64,000 nucleotides of DNA from Desulfobacula toluolica Tol2. Lineage in GTDB: Bacteria; Desulfobacterota; Desulfobacteria; Desulfobacterales; Desulfobacteraceae. The stretch spans positions 3,557,501-3,621,500 of the forward strand of contig NC_018645.1 of assembly GCF_000307105.1 (NCBI RefSeq), read 5' to 3'. The translations under genes and the position numbers were made by a program. Under the pieces are notes generated by a model that had not been told where the DNA came from, did no database searches, and was given only the letters and a program-made list of their open reading frames with translations. Each line of letters starts with the position of its first letter. Position 1 is the first letter of the stretch. Shown here in pieces: positions 29,496 through 38,333 of the stretch.

Positions 29496-31017
29496 CGGAC
29501 GGCTCCTTTTGAGATTGTTTTTTCACCTCGGCGGGCGGAATGATATCAAGTTTCCTTTCCAGTTTCCGTTCGCAGGACCTTTGCTGCAGGTTGGCTTCGT
29601 AATCCCCGCCGCCGATCTCCGCCGTAACACCCGCAAGTGTGGAAATGTTATGCTGAATGGCCAGAATATTGGCTTTGATTTCTTTTAACGGATCTACGTT
29701 GCCCTTGCGCGGCGGAATCCAGGTGGCACGGGTATAGGCGTGAACCGCATCATACCAGTCCGGGGACCCTTTCGGCAGAACGATCATGCCCCGCAGCCAG
29801 GCCTCTTCAAGCACCATGCTCCACACCGGCTGGCAGAATCCGTCCACCATCCATTTTTGATACATGGCAAATACCCGCCCGGCTTCCAGCAACGCCGCCC
29901 TGGCGGACGAATAATTGGTTTTTGAAAAATCTTTGGCAATCACTTCATAGGGCATGCCGATGGAAGCACCAATGGCCCGCAGAATCCGCTCCACAAAAGC
30001 GTCAAAGGAATTACCCGGGCGGTCGCTTTTAAGAACATGGGGCTTTTCATTGATATTGCCGTAAAGAACCGTACCGGGTACGGATTCATGATACCGTGTT
30101 TTTTCAGCATTCGGATCAGCACTGCGCATCCCTTCAGCCGTGCCATAGGGATCAGAGGTTTCGATAAACACAGGGAAAGAAGATGCAATGATGGCACCCA
30201 CCACCTCAAATTCAAGATAGTCATTGAGATCTTTGAAAAACTTCATGGCAGGTGCAAGGATGGAAACACCCCGAACCTGTTCTTCTGTTTTGGCGATGAA
30301 ATTATGGATTGCACCTGGCCGGTGTCCGGCCTTGGCCCTGACTTTGGTAAAATCACAGGAAGCAAGATCATAGTTTATGAATGCATCATCAGGATCAGCC
30401 ACCCAGTATCCGGTGGGCATGCCGTATTCCCCGAACTCCACCCCGTCCTTGATATTTTCTTTTTCCGTCAAATCAGAAGGCGTGTATACTCGCAGCGGAT
30501 CAACCGCCTGCAGGGCCAGGGAAAATACCCTGCCCGGACGGTTAATCATCAAAGGAATGCGAAAGAATTCCCCTTTGATAAGCATGGTTCGTATGGCCAC
30601 AAGACAGTTCTGCCAGAAAGAAAGCCTGCCTGCAGCATCACTTTCCTGCTGCCAGATATGCCAGGCCCACTCCGCCTGGGTCTGAAATTCCCGGGACTGA
30701 ACCTCGTTCCAACCCAGAACCTTTGCATTCGGTCTGGACTGGGGCTGCAACCCGGTTCCAACGGAGTTGACGGCAATGGAATCAATACTGGATGCGGCAT
30801 GGGTGTCATTTGCGGCAAGATCCTCGGCCCGGTCTGCAATGACCTGTCTTTCCATCCTTGCGGAATAGGCAGTGTTCCTGGATACAAACCAGTTTGAAAG
30901 GGTCCCGCGTAATCCACCGGCAACCCTTGACACCTCATATGATCCGTATGGTTTGGCCCCGGTCTGCCGCAATGGCCGGTTATCAGGTCCGTAAAGGACA
31001 GGAGGATTGCCGCTCAT
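29479..31017 (-). CDS. Portal protein (lambda B family)
   Basis: 512 residues. The family pattern AEDLAANDTHAASSIDSIAVNSVGTGL then QSREFQTQAEWAWHIW, and GMPYEVIAKDFSKTNYSSAR, is clear. The dodecameric portal forms the DNA entry vertex and binds the terminase. It overlaps the W-like gene by 4 bp. Confidence 0.88.
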   Translation of the reverse strand: MSGNPPVLYGPDNRPLRQTGAKPYGSYEVSRVAGGLRGTLSNWFVSRNTAYSARMERQVIADRAEDLAANDTHAASSIDSIAVNSVGTGLQPQSRPNAKVLGWNEVQSREFQTQAEWAWHIWQQESDAAGRLSFWQNCLVAIRTMLIKGEFFRIPLMINRPGRVFSLALQAVDPLRVYTPSDLTEKENIKDGVEFGEYGMPTGYWVADPDDAFINYDLASCDFTKVRAKAGHRPGAIHNFIAKTEEQVRGVSILAPAMKFFKDLNDYLEFEVVGAIIASSFPVFIETSDPYGTAEGMRSADPNAEKTRYHESVPGTVLYGNINEKPHVLKSDRPGNSFDAFVERILRAIGASIGMPYEVIAKDFSKTNYSSARAALLEAGRVFAMYQKWMVDGFCQPVWSMVLEEAWLRGMIVLPKGSPDWYDAVHAYTRATWIPPRKGNVDPLKEIKANILAIQHNISTLAGVTAEIGGGDYEANLQQRSCERKLERKLDIIPPAEVKKQSQKEPSDDSEK

Positions 31018-31238
31018 CTTACAACCCTCCCCTGTCTCATTACTATCCGCCCGGTTCCCGCCTCAACCCGGTCTTTTTCTGCATAAAGTTTATCAAGTTT
31101 TTTCTCAATAAACTCAGCATCAACCCGGGTCAACTGCCTGCCGGAAATAGTATACGTCTGTCCGAGGCTTACCGCGTCGTCAGCCGCCTCCCACAATTCT
31201 ATTTTTTTATTAATTCTGTCTAAGGTATATCGTGCCAT
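31014..31238 (-). CDS. Small head-tail joining protein (lambda W-like)
   Basis: 74 residues, two predicted helices around a short beta hairpin (YTISGRQLTRVD), as in the gpW family. It sits just upstream of the portal gene, the lambda W position, and overlaps it by 4 bp. Confidence 0.65.
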   Translation of the reverse strand: MARYTLDRINKKIELWEAADDAVSLGQTYTISGRQLTRVDAEFIEKKLDKLYAEKDRVEAGTGRIVMRQGRVVR

Positions 31239-31347
31239 AGCCCACAGGCTACCACAATATATAGGGGCAGGTCATGCACACCATGCGCAGTATGCGCACT
31301 ATGCACAAATACTATTAGATAAATGAAATAATCTTCTAATAGTAAAA

Positions 31348-31371
31348 AAGCCCGGTAAATTGACCGGGCTT
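31348..31371 (-). terminator. Rho-independent terminator after the Panacea gene pair
   Basis: The perfect hairpin AAGCCCGGT-6 nt-ACCGGGCTT is followed on the minus strand by a run of T. It lies 35 bp downstream of the stop at 31406 and should end the toxin-antitoxin transcript before the head genes. Confidence 0.85.
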
Positions 31372-31405
31372 GAGGTGGTGTTGATTTGTACTATTTTATC
31401 ATATT

Positions 31406-32134
31406 TCAAACAGAACCCGAGTTATAAAAAACTTCTTCCAGCAATTCAAAATAAGTTAAAAGAGAACTTTCTTCCCTGACCTTATCAAGAAGATACAAAT
31501 TGAAAACATCATCTATTATTTCCATAGCCTCTTCACTCAGTTTGTAACCCGTTCTTTTAAAAGAATTGTGATGTCTGCCAATTGGTTGTAAATGATCTAA
31601 CCGGAGAATTGATTCCTTAGGGCCGCCCAATGGCAGTTTATCCCAGATAAATTGAGGATATCTGACATGCCTGACCCGTTCTATGAATTCCGGATTGTAC
31701 CCGGCCCTTGTTCCGTCCCTGTCAGCCCCGTAATACGGAGCCACAAGATATGTTTGAGCCGTACTATTTTTCGGTTGTCCTCTTCTAACCTTTTGTTCCA
31801 CTAAATGCCTTGTTTTTCCGATTACCAGGCATGGCCTTAATTTTGCTTTATAGGCGGTCCAAACCTCTTTATCATTCAAAGACATGGCTGCAACTGGAAG
31901 GTCTTCACGTTTTCTCGGAGCTTCAATGTTCAACGGAGCGATTTTAACAATTGCTTTATCGTGAATTCTGGCTTCTTGCCTTCCTACCGGGGTAATGGTG
32001 TTTGGAATCTGATCAACATATGGAATAAATGCTTTAACGAGGAATCCTCGCTCAACTGTTTTAGAATCGTTTTTTTTCCACCAGGAAGATGAAGGTTCGA
32101 CTATGGATTGAAGAGAATCATCAGGGAAAGACAT
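31406..32134 (-). CDS. Putative toxin partner of Panacea antitoxin, possible MazF/PemK-like core
   Basis: 242 residues, ATG directly after the TAA of the upstream gene. The central region KAKLRPCLVIGKT...AQTYLVAPYYG...SILRLDHLQPIGRH recalls the MazF/PemK pattern RP.LVi ... P.t ... s.v.ldql..id. That fold cleaves RNA or binds other targets. The ends do not match anything I know. The toxin role is inferred from pairing with a Panacea-domain gene; the MazF-like fold is tentative. Confidence 0.45.
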   Translation of the reverse strand: MSFPDDSLQSIVEPSSSWWKKNDSKTVERGFLVKAFIPYVDQIPNTITPVGRQEARIHDKAIVKIAPLNIEAPRKREDLPVAAMSLNDKEVWTAYKAKLRPCLVIGKTRHLVEQKVRRGQPKNSTAQTYLVAPYYGADRDGTRAGYNPEFIERVRHVRYPQFIWDKLPLGGPKESILRLDHLQPIGRHHNSFKRTGYKLSEEAMEIIDDVFNLYLLDKVREESSLLTYFELLEEVFYNSGSV

Positions 32135-32923
32135 TTATTCCGAAAAATCTCCTTTTCGTGATTGTGATTTCCAAATATCAGAAGAAAAACGGGCGTCGAA
32201 TTCCATCTTGGGTATCGGATCACCGCCAAGACTTTCAACCCAATCCAAACCCTCATCATAAATATCATCATATAAAGGCTTCACTGGAGATTTTATAAAC
32301 CCATCCTTTTTTTGAGTTTGTTGCGACGCTCTTTTTTCCCTTATGGCCTTCATGGCCTTTCTGAACTTTTTCTTTTTTTTGATCGTTAACCGGTCCCATT
32401 GAAGTTCATATACCGGCTTTTCTTTTTTCTTTTTTACGGCAAGAGAAAAGTCAAGTAACTCTCCCGGGGCCGCGGAAATCATTGGTGCAGTTCTGTATAC
32501 ATACCCCAAAAGACTTGGAGTATCTTTGTTATATTTATGAATATCATCCTGAAGTCTGGCACTTATCACCAGGGGAAGGGATTTTCCTTTTTGCTCGAAC
32601 AAATCATAATTTGCCAAAGAATATCTGATAAAAGTTTCGTTTTCTTCATACCTGCTGTCAATCAACCTTTTTTCAGCGTTTATTTCAGCAAGGGCGGGAT
32701 CAATGCAACAATGCACCTCATTATTCCAAGGTCCGAAATTATGAAACTTCCATTCTATTCCTGTGTAGGACTCTCCATTATTATATTGGGCATATGCGAG
32801 ATCCGCCAGATAGACGTATTTGATGATATGAATTGGACCTAAATCCCTGTCAAAAAAGTCATCTTCTTGACCTGCAGCCAGCAACGCATACTGGATAATA
32901 TTATATATTCTTTTTCGATTCAT
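32135..32923 (-). CDS. Panacea-domain (SocA/DUF4065-like) antitoxin candidate
   Basis: 262 residues. HIIKYVYLADLAYAQ then GIEWKFHNFGPWNNEVH is the core of the Panacea domain (l.K.lYLaD ... yg..yh...GPfs.ev), about residues 30-75. Panacea proteins neutralise many unrelated toxins encoded next to them. The C-terminal 60 residues, with a basic KKKKKFRKAMKAIREKRASQ segment, would be a partner-specific region. It is the first gene of a two-gene operon with a terminator after it. Confidence 0.6.
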   Translation of the reverse strand: MNRKRIYNIIQYALLAAGQEDDFFDRDLGPIHIIKYVYLADLAYAQYNNGESYTGIEWKFHNFGPWNNEVHCCIDPALAEINAEKRLIDSRYEENETFIRYSLANYDLFEQKGKSLPLVISARLQDDIHKYNKDTPSLLGYVYRTAPMISAAPGELLDFSLAVKKKKEKPVYELQWDRLTIKKKKKFRKAMKAIREKRASQQTQKKDGFIKSPVKPLYDDIYDEGLDWVESLGGDPIPKMEFDARFSSDIWKSQSRKGDFSE

Positions 32924-33074
32924 AAAATATCAACTTTCTTTCGTATTCCAAAGATAAGCTTGTTAAAATAAGAAAACAAGAATAAAAAATCAACCCATTC
33001 TTTGTTTGGGGGTTATTTTATTTGGCAGGGGTGATGATAACGTATTCATGAGCAGATACGGCAATGGGTTTTCC

Positions 33075-33199
33075 GGATAACGCTGAGGGTAACGGGCAGC
33101 AAGGGTTTCCAGTAAAATTAATTAAAAGTACCACCGTTCCAAAGTTGTTTCAATATTTAATAAAAAGCCGCCCCTTGCTGTTCGGTTGACCCGTTGGTT
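33075..33199 (-). repeat. attC-like site A of the prophage GNAT cassette (R'' half split by intron)
   Basis: Read on the minus strand, R' is GTTATCC (33075-33081). The inner arm GGGTAACGGGCAGC...GGTTTCC is complementary to the distal CCCTTGCTGTTCGG arm near 33175. The R'' GTT is at 33197-33199 and continues as AGCC after the intron (35131). It is more diverged than the array copies but shares their length and layout. Confidence 0.75.
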
Positions 33200-35130
33200 G
33201 TGTGCCGGGCACGGCACACGTCTTAAGGGTGAGCCTGCATCTTCCTTTATGGAAGTCAAGGCAAGTCCCAAGCCCAGCCAGATGGAGGCGAAGGGCATAG
33301 TGTTATCACAACGGGGTCCCGGTGACGGTACTCCGGAAGGCAGTGGCTTCGCCGAGGCGGAGTGGCACAAAAGTACGGGGTGACGTACAGAAATCGAGTT
33401 AGGCGTGCATTTGCGGGACGAGCCTGCAACACAAGGTAAAGTCCTCTATCCATTATAGGCAATGTCCGTATACTCGGCACCCACGTATTGAAAGACGTGT
33501 GTTTTACCCCGGGAGATCTTCCATGCTGCCCTGGGATGCCGCGTGCGGCAGAAATTGGCTGAGGGCAGGGTAACCTGCTCCGACCGCATGGAAGAAGTCA
33601 GCAGAGGGCATAGTAGCCGCAGGAAAACGAGCCGTGAATTCCACGGAGGACTCACCCCGGTGAAGGCCCGAACGGTGCCCGGACCGAATGGTACGGGTAA
33701 ATGATAGAGACAAATAGGAGGTGTATACTTATGGACATATTGCCACAGCAGATGGAAATGTTCACAGCGTTACAGATCACCGAAAGTCCGACAGAAAGTT
33801 CCCGACTCATGGAGTTTATCCTTGAAAGGGGAAACATGTTCAGAGCATTAAAAAGGGTCCGTAGCAACAAAGGGGCACCTGGAATCGACAACATGACCGT
33901 TGATCAACTACCGGGTTACCTCAGACGCCACTGGCCCAAAGTTAAGGGAAAGTTGCTGCAGGGAAACTACAAGCCATTACCGGTGAAAAGGAAAGAAATT
34001 CCTAAACCCGATGGCGGAGTAAGACTGCTCGGCATTCCAACAGTTTTGGATCGTTTGATCCAGCAAGCCGTCAGCGAGATATTGCAGCAAATATGGGACC
34101 CGCATTTTTCTGAGTCCAGTCATGGATTCAGACCTGGAAGATCCCAGCATGATGCCATACTCCAAGGCAAAGTTTATCTGCTCTCAGGATATACACACTC
34201 TGTTAATATGGATCTTTCCAAATTTTTCGACAGAGTGAACCATGACCGCCTCATGAGCCGTCTGGCTGAAAGAATAAAGGATAAGCGGGTTCTCAAGCTT
34301 ATCCGAAGTTACTTAACAGCCGGTGTCATGATCGACGGGGTGGTTGTATCTGCCGCTGAAGGAACTCCTCAAGGCGGCCCTCTTTCACCAGTGATCTCAA
34401 ATATCGTTTTGGATGAACTGGATAAAGAGTTGGAGAAAAGAGGGCATAAATTTGTCAGATACGCTGATGACTTTGTCATATATCTCAAGAGCAAGAAAGC
34501 GGCCGAACGTGTTATGAAAAGTGTTACACGGTTTATAACCGTAAAGCTCAGGCTCAAGGTCAATGAAGAGAAAAGCAAGGTCAGCCGACCATGGCTGGAC
34601 AAATTTCTCGGCTACACATTTATCAGTATGTGCGGCAAGACCAAGATCCGCATACACCGGAAAACAATCGAGCGCTTCAAAGAAAGGGTTCGAGAATTAA
34701 CAAACCGGAACTGTGGTCTAAGTCTTCCCCAGATCATTGATAAATTGAATATGTACATCAGGGGATGGTGGAATTATTACTGTCTCACCGAAGCAAGACA
34801 CATATTCAAGTCCTTGAACGGCTGGATTATCCGCCGCTTGAGATGTGTTGTATGGAAACAGTGGAAAAATCCCGGAACGAAAATCCGGAACCTGCTTAAA
34901 CGAGGCATACCGTTTCAATATGCCGTCACTTGCGGAAATTCCCGCAAGAAACACTGGCGCATGAGCAGGGTTAAATGGGTTGTCATGGCTCTGCCAAACA
35001 AATATTTCCTTTCTCTTGGATTATTTCTGCCCGGGAACTAATCTGCCTGATCAGCCGAACCGCCGGATACGCGATCCGTATGTCCGGTGGTGTGGGAGGG
35101 CTCCTCAGTGATGGGGGGTCCTATCCCGAT
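33200..35130 (+). mobile_element. Group II intron, copy 1 (group IIC-attC type, 1931 nt)
   Basis: 5' end GTGTGCC, 3' end TCCTATCCCGAT. Domains V-VI are recognisable in 35060-35125 (CGAACCGCC...GGTGGTGTGGGAGG hairpins). It encodes a reverse transcriptase/maturase without an endonuclease domain, as group IIC introns do. It is inserted after the GTT of an attC R'' box, antisense to the GNAT cassette gene. The boundaries were fixed by comparison with the other copies and with uninterrupted attC sites. Confidence 0.93.
33731..35041 (+). CDS. ltrA: Group II intron reverse transcriptase/maturase (copy 1)
   Basis: 436 residues from ATG 33731 (AGGAGG 9 nt upstream). Reverse transcriptase blocks are in order: GAPGIDNMTVDQL, PKPDGGVRLLGIPTVLDR, GFRPGRSQHDA, the TPQGGPLSPVISN block and the active-site YADD in VRYADDFVIY. 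The maturase X domain ends GWWNYYCLTEARHIF...RRLRCVVWKQWK. There is no HNH endonuclease. The protein assists splicing and retrohoming into single-stranded or hairpin DNA. Confidence 0.95.
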   Translation: MDILPQQMEMFTALQITESPTESSRLMEFILERGNMFRALKRVRSNKGAPGIDNMTVDQLPGYLRRHWPKVKGKLLQGNYKPLPVKRKEIPKPDGGVRLLGIPTVLDRLIQQAVSEILQQIWDPHFSESSHGFRPGRSQHDAILQGKVYLLSGYTHSVNMDLSKFFDRVNHDRLMSRLAERIKDKRVLKLIRSYLTAGVMIDGVVVSAAEGTPQGGPLSPVISNIVLDELDKELEKRGHKFVRYADDFVIYLKSKKAAERVMKSVTRFITVKLRLKVNEEKSKVSRPWLDKFLGYTFISMCGKTKIRIHRKTIERFKERVRELTNRNCGLSLPQIIDKLNMYIRGWWNYYCLTEARHIFKSLNGWIIRRLRCVVWKQWKNPGTKIRNLLKRGIPFQYAVTCGNSRKKHWRMSRVKWVVMALPNKYFLSLGLFLPGN

Positions 35131-35157
35131 AGCCTTCAAGTTTTCCATTGGCACCGC

Positions 35158-35937
35158 TCATATTTTCACCTGATCGATGAAGAAACCGTTCAGGCAAAGC
35201 CGCACACCTCGATCTTGGGCTTCTTGATATTTTGCCTTGTCTCGATAGAGGACCTTGCCATTGATCAATATTTCAATTACAGGGTCACGACTGCCTTCAT
35301 GAAGGTGGAAGGAAAAGGCTACGCGCTCGGCTAAATGAACCTGTCCATCGGTACTCTGCATGGAACGAGGAGAGAAGCTATCAATAGGTGAAACGTCGTC
35401 GCTCCACTTTCGATCTTCTGGAAAAATGCTAATACGAACTGTTGTGTTGACGCCTTCAGACGGTAGTTGTAAGGGTTTTGTAAGCACCCTATAACCTTGG
35501 GCGTTACGACCGTACTCACCTTCAACCACAGTAAAGCCCATAGACTTCCAAAATGGGATTGAAGACAATGGTTTGCATTCGATTTGAAGCACCATTTCGT
35601 CTTGCTCCAATGCGAGATCAATGCAATGCTCCACAACGAGGCGACCCAAGCCCTTCCCTCTCCAACTGTTTCGAATTTGCAGAATGCCTGATTGAAGCAG
35701 CTGACCCCACTGGTAACCGATAGGAATGCCTTCCATTTTGTCTAATAGGACGAGAAGATTACCTTCTTGATGGCATTGTTTGGTTAAGTTCCAGTTGCAG
35801 AGAAAATTACCGTGAACGCCCTGGCTCTTTTCTTCCTGAAGCCACTCATGAATCCTCGGCATGTCTTCGTCTGTTGACCATCGGATCTCTAATGGCCAGT
35901 TCTTACCATCTATTTTATGAAGAATTGATTTACTCAA
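35158..35937 (-). CDS. GNAT-family acetyltransferase with C-terminal extension (integron cassette gene)
   Basis: 259 residues, TTG start with AGAGGTGATCC upstream. The N-terminal GNAT domain shows the acetyl-CoA loop NSWRGKGLGRLVVEHCIDLA and IPFWKSMGFTVVEGEYG; the substrate is unknown. The C-terminal 110 residues are a separate beta-rich part. Its stop lies 27 bp from the intron and attC A, as expected of a cassette gene. The upstream sequence near 35960 (TTAGCGC on the minus strand) could be the cassette's other boundary. Confidence 0.8.
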   Translation of the reverse strand: MSKSILHKIDGKNWPLEIRWSTDEDMPRIHEWLQEEKSQGVHGNFLCNWNLTKQCHQEGNLLVLLDKMEGIPIGYQWGQLLQSGILQIRNSWRGKGLGRLVVEHCIDLALEQDEMVLQIECKPLSSIPFWKSMGFTVVEGEYGRNAQGYRVLTKPLQLPSEGVNTTVRISIFPEDRKWSDDVSPIDSFSPRSMQSTDGQVHLAERVAFSFHLHEGSRDPVIEILINGKVLYRDKAKYQEAQDRGVRLCLNGFFIDQVKI

Positions 35938-36238
35938 CGGATCACCTCTTTAAAGCGCTAATCACTGATTATCAGGTCTACTTGCCTTGATAAGTTGCAA
36001 AAAAGGTTAATATCAGGTCAAGTTCCATTGTTGGACATCTGATTCATATCGACTATTCTAAAACCCAATGGTGCAGACATCCAGATGCTGAGTCAGTATC
36101 AATATTTTCGTTGTCTGTAAAGATATTTTACTTGCCAACTTTTGTGAAAAAGTAATTTATTGTGATGGAATATGGCAAATTAATTTTTATTGGAGAAAAA
36201 AATCATCCTGGGGAATTCAGCTTAAATAAACTTTTTGT
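35938..36238. other. Non-coding stretch upstream of the GNAT cassette
   Basis: About 300 bp of AT-rich sequence with no convincing gene. It separates the GNAT gene from the 255-bp direct repeat and probably includes the right junction of the inserted cassette. Confidence 0.5.
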
Positions 36239-36493
36239 ATCAGCAACTTTACTTTTGTTCAAATCCAGGGCAACCGCACCGGCAACCCGGGATAAAAATC
36301 AATCACTCATCAAGCATCAAGAACCCGAATTCCCAAAACCTGCCAGACCCTGCCACCGTCGTTCCTTGGCCTGTAAGTTCGGATGCCGCCAACCAGCGCA
36401 TATAATTCCTTGAAAAACACCGCCCTGGAAAGGCCGGGTTCACTGATTTCACTGCAATAGTGCCGATACCTTTCAAAAAGACTATTCTTGCTG
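36239..36493. repeat. 255-bp direct repeat, copy 1
   Basis: This stretch matches 37305-37559 over 255 bp without gaps, at roughly 90% identity. Copy 1 includes the 3' part of the intact gene at 36310-36600. Together the copies flank the HigBA-like pair. Confidence 0.9.
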
Positions 36494-36600
36494 GTCATTC
36501 CGTCCTCATCAAGCTCGCAGATATCCTCCACAAACCCGCGGACGGTTTTATCCGCCCTGTCAAAGTCAGCCTGGGCGACTTCCGGGTATTCATCATCCAT
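36310..36600 (-). CDS. Small protein with primase/helicase C-terminal winged-helix-like module
   Basis: 96 residues. VRGFVEDICELDEDGMTSKNSLFERYRHYC...RVWQVLGIRVL resembles the winged-helix tail of P4/D5-type primase-helicases. The same pattern ends the helicase at 45161 and the Bro-N protein at 37548. Alone, it may be a DNA-binding adaptor or a relic of a larger gene. It overlaps the antitoxin gene by 8 bp. Confidence 0.55.
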   Translation of the reverse strand: MDDEYPEVAQADFDRADKTVRGFVEDICELDEDGMTSKNSLFERYRHYCSEISEPGLSRAVFFKELYALVGGIRTYRPRNDGGRVWQVLGIRVLDA

Positions 36601-36934
36601 GAATAGCTTTTATTTCCAATCGTACTCCAAGTCCGTTTAAAATACTGACAAGCGTTTTTAAGGTAGGATTCCCTTTTTTAAACATCCGGTAAAGGGATTG
36701 TCTTGTCAATCCGGTTTTTCTGGCCAGTTCCGAAACCCCGCCGTCTTTTGATTTAGTGATATAAAAAATCGTTTTCATCAAGCTTTTGAAATTATCATCT
36801 TCAGAATTTAAATCCTGGAGCGTGTCCCGTAACAAATCAGGAATTAACCCCGGATTTTCTTTTAACTGCTCAATGATAAAATCATCCATGTCCTGCATGG
36901 ATTTGATATCTATTTTTCCAGTTCTTTCAGCCAT
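36593..36934 (-). CDS. HTH antitoxin (HigA / prophage addiction antidote type)
   Basis: 113 residues. The C-terminal helix-turn-helix GGVSELARKTGLTRQSLYRMFKKGNPTLKTLVSILNGLGVRLEI is the DNA-binding prophage/antidote pattern. It follows and overlaps the toxin gene (toxin first, as in higBA). It should bind the toxin and repress their shared promoter. Confidence 0.75.
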   Translation of the reverse strand: MAERTGKIDIKSMQDMDDFIIEQLKENPGLIPDLLRDTLQDLNSEDDNFKSLMKTIFYITKSKDGGVSELARKTGLTRQSLYRMFKKGNPTLKTLVSILNGLGVRLEIKAIHG

Positions 36935-37224
36935 TTTACAGCCCTTTCAATATCCCTGTTCTGGTTTGACTTTGTGCCACCGAGCAGCAATAACATGGTT
37001 GGAGATATCATGGTGTAATAAATTCGGTGGCCGTCCTTAAACCGCAATTCAGCGATCTTGTCTCTCAGGTGTTTGTGGTCTCCAAGATTGCCGGTTGTAA
37101 TCTGAGCAAACCGCCTGATTATTTTTGTTTTGGCCTTGTTTTCAAGAGTCGCAAACCACTCTTTAAAAATTGATTTTCCGTTTTTCTCGGAAATCTTAAC
37201 TTTCATGACCTTTGTCTCTTTCAT
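36910..37224 (-). CDS. RelE/HigB-family toxin (Gp49-like addiction killer)
   Basis: 104 residues with KEWFATLENKAKTKIIRRFAQI...HKHLRDKIAELRFKDGHRIYYT...LLLGGTKSNQNRDIERAVKWLKEL, the classic phage Gp49/HigB pattern. RelE-type toxins cleave ribosome-bound mRNA. Basic catalytic candidates are conserved in LRF.DGHRIYY. Expression is probably autoregulated by the following antitoxin. Confidence 0.8.
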   Translation of the reverse strand: MKETKVMKVKISEKNGKSIFKEWFATLENKAKTKIIRRFAQITTGNLGDHKHLRDKIAELRFKDGHRIYYTMISPTMLLLLGGTKSNQNRDIERAVKWLKELEK

Positions 37225-37304
37225 GGCTTATAGTGTATGCATATAATTTACATTTGTCAAACAAGAACTTGGAAATAAAATTCATCCGTGTGCTTCTTCT
37301 TCTC

Positions 37305-37559
37305 ATCAGCAATTTTATTTTTATTCAAATCCCGGGCAACCGCTCCGGCAACCCGGGATCAGAATCAATCACTCATCAAGCATCAAGAACCCAAATCCCC
37401 AAAATCTGCCAGACCCTGCCACCGTCGTTCCTTGGCCTGAAAGTTCGGATGCCGCCAACCAGCGCATATAATTCCTTGAAAAACACCGCCCTGGAAAGAC
37501 CGGGTTCACTGATTTCATTGCAATAGTACCGGTATCTTTCAAAAAGACTATTCTTGCTG
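37305..37559. repeat. 255-bp direct repeat, copy 2
   Basis: Gapless match to 36239-36493. Its edge cuts into the end of the Bro-N gene, where the CAGCAAGAATAG junction supplies that gene's stop codon. Confidence 0.9.
37376..37559 (-). pseudogene. Truncated copy of the 36310-36600 gene
   Basis: In the second repeat the reading frame of the 96-residue protein continues from the SKNSLFERY residues to its stop at 37376 with several substitutions (HYCS to YYCN, TYRP to TFRP). It lacks the first 35 codons and a start codon. It overlaps the tail of the Bro-N gene in another frame. Confidence 0.7.
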
Positions 37560-38333
37560 TTGAGCCTTTTTCAGTCGCAGCCCGAAATAGGAAACGGTTC
37601 CGCTTTTCATCTTCTCAAATCCGGCTGATAAAATAGCCCCAAATTTCTTTTGCGTCAGCATCTTCATTATCCTCTGGTTCCGGCACCAGGAGCAAAAGGC
37701 ATTGTACAGGGCCGTGGACGATTCCTGGTACTCTTCGGAAAACTCGCACTGATCAGCCAGAAAGTCTTCAATGACCTGCTTCCCCCATTCCAATGTGCCC
37801 ACATTTGTTTTGAGCTTTTTTTCATCCAGCTTTTGAATAAGATCATCCACCGGCATACCGGTAAAATAATTCAGCGCCCGCAAGGCTGCCTCTCCCCCGA
37901 GATACCTATCCGCACTTTCCACCAGCTTGGACATGGGGAAATACATATTCCCGGCTTTTTTCACACCACTGTCATTGATAAACCCGCTCTGATCGGTTCC
38001 CGGTATCTGGTATCCCCCGGTTTTGCGGATGCTGGGCAGGACGTCATTGAAAACCCATTTCCTGAAAATCTCGGCTTCCGGTTTATTAGATCTGAATATC
38101 AAACGGTAAAGACCGGGTTCATTGATGACAACCACATTTTGTTCGCCACCAGGGGTGCGCATTCTTTGCGCTCCCTTTTCATCATCGTCCAAAGTTCTGA
38201 TCGCATCTCTTGCTCTTGGATATTCAAGTATATTGCAAACATCCTTTGCCACCCACCAGGACTCTCCGTTCTCATCCTGAATTACCCTGACCAAATGATC
38301 ACCAAAATTAAACGGTATAATAGTTTTATTCAT
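37548..38333 (-). CDS. Bro-N domain protein with primase-type winged-helix tail
   Basis: 261 residues. The N-terminal Bro-N domain (about 8-105) has WWVAKDVCNILEYPRARDAI, INEPGLYRLIFRSNKPEAEIFRKWVFNDVLPSIRKTGGY. The C-terminal 70 residues, DFLADQCEFS...FGAILSAGFEKMKSGTVSYFGLRL, match the C-terminus of the prophage helicase (FEKSKSGTVTYHGVGL). Bro-N proteins are phage DNA-binding regulators or antirepressors. The last residues KAQQQE come from the repeat junction, so the original end may differ. Confidence 0.75.
   Translation of the reverse strand: MNKTIIPFNFGDHLVRVIQDENGESWWVAKDVCNILEYPRARDAIRTLDDDEKGAQRMRTPGGEQNVVVINEPGLYRLIFRSNKPEAEIFRKWVFNDVLPSIRKTGGYQIPGTDQSGFINDSGVKKAGNMYFPMSKLVESADRYLGGEAALRALNYFTGMPVDDLIQKLDEKKLKTNVGTLEWGKQVIEDFLADQCEFSEEYQESSTALYNAFCSWCRNQRIMKMLTQKKFGAILSAGFEKMKSGTVSYFGLRLKKAQQQE

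Noticed and set aside
31278-31305. Short tandem ATGCGCA-type repeats before the W-like gene
   Set aside because: Too short and irregular for a CRISPR or iteron array; probably promoter-region sequence. No CRISPR array was found in the window.
33122-33894. Recurrent minus-strand frames of 62-86 residues inside every intron copy
   Set aside because: They repeat only because the intron is repeated, and lie in structured intron RNA or antisense to the reverse transcriptase gene.
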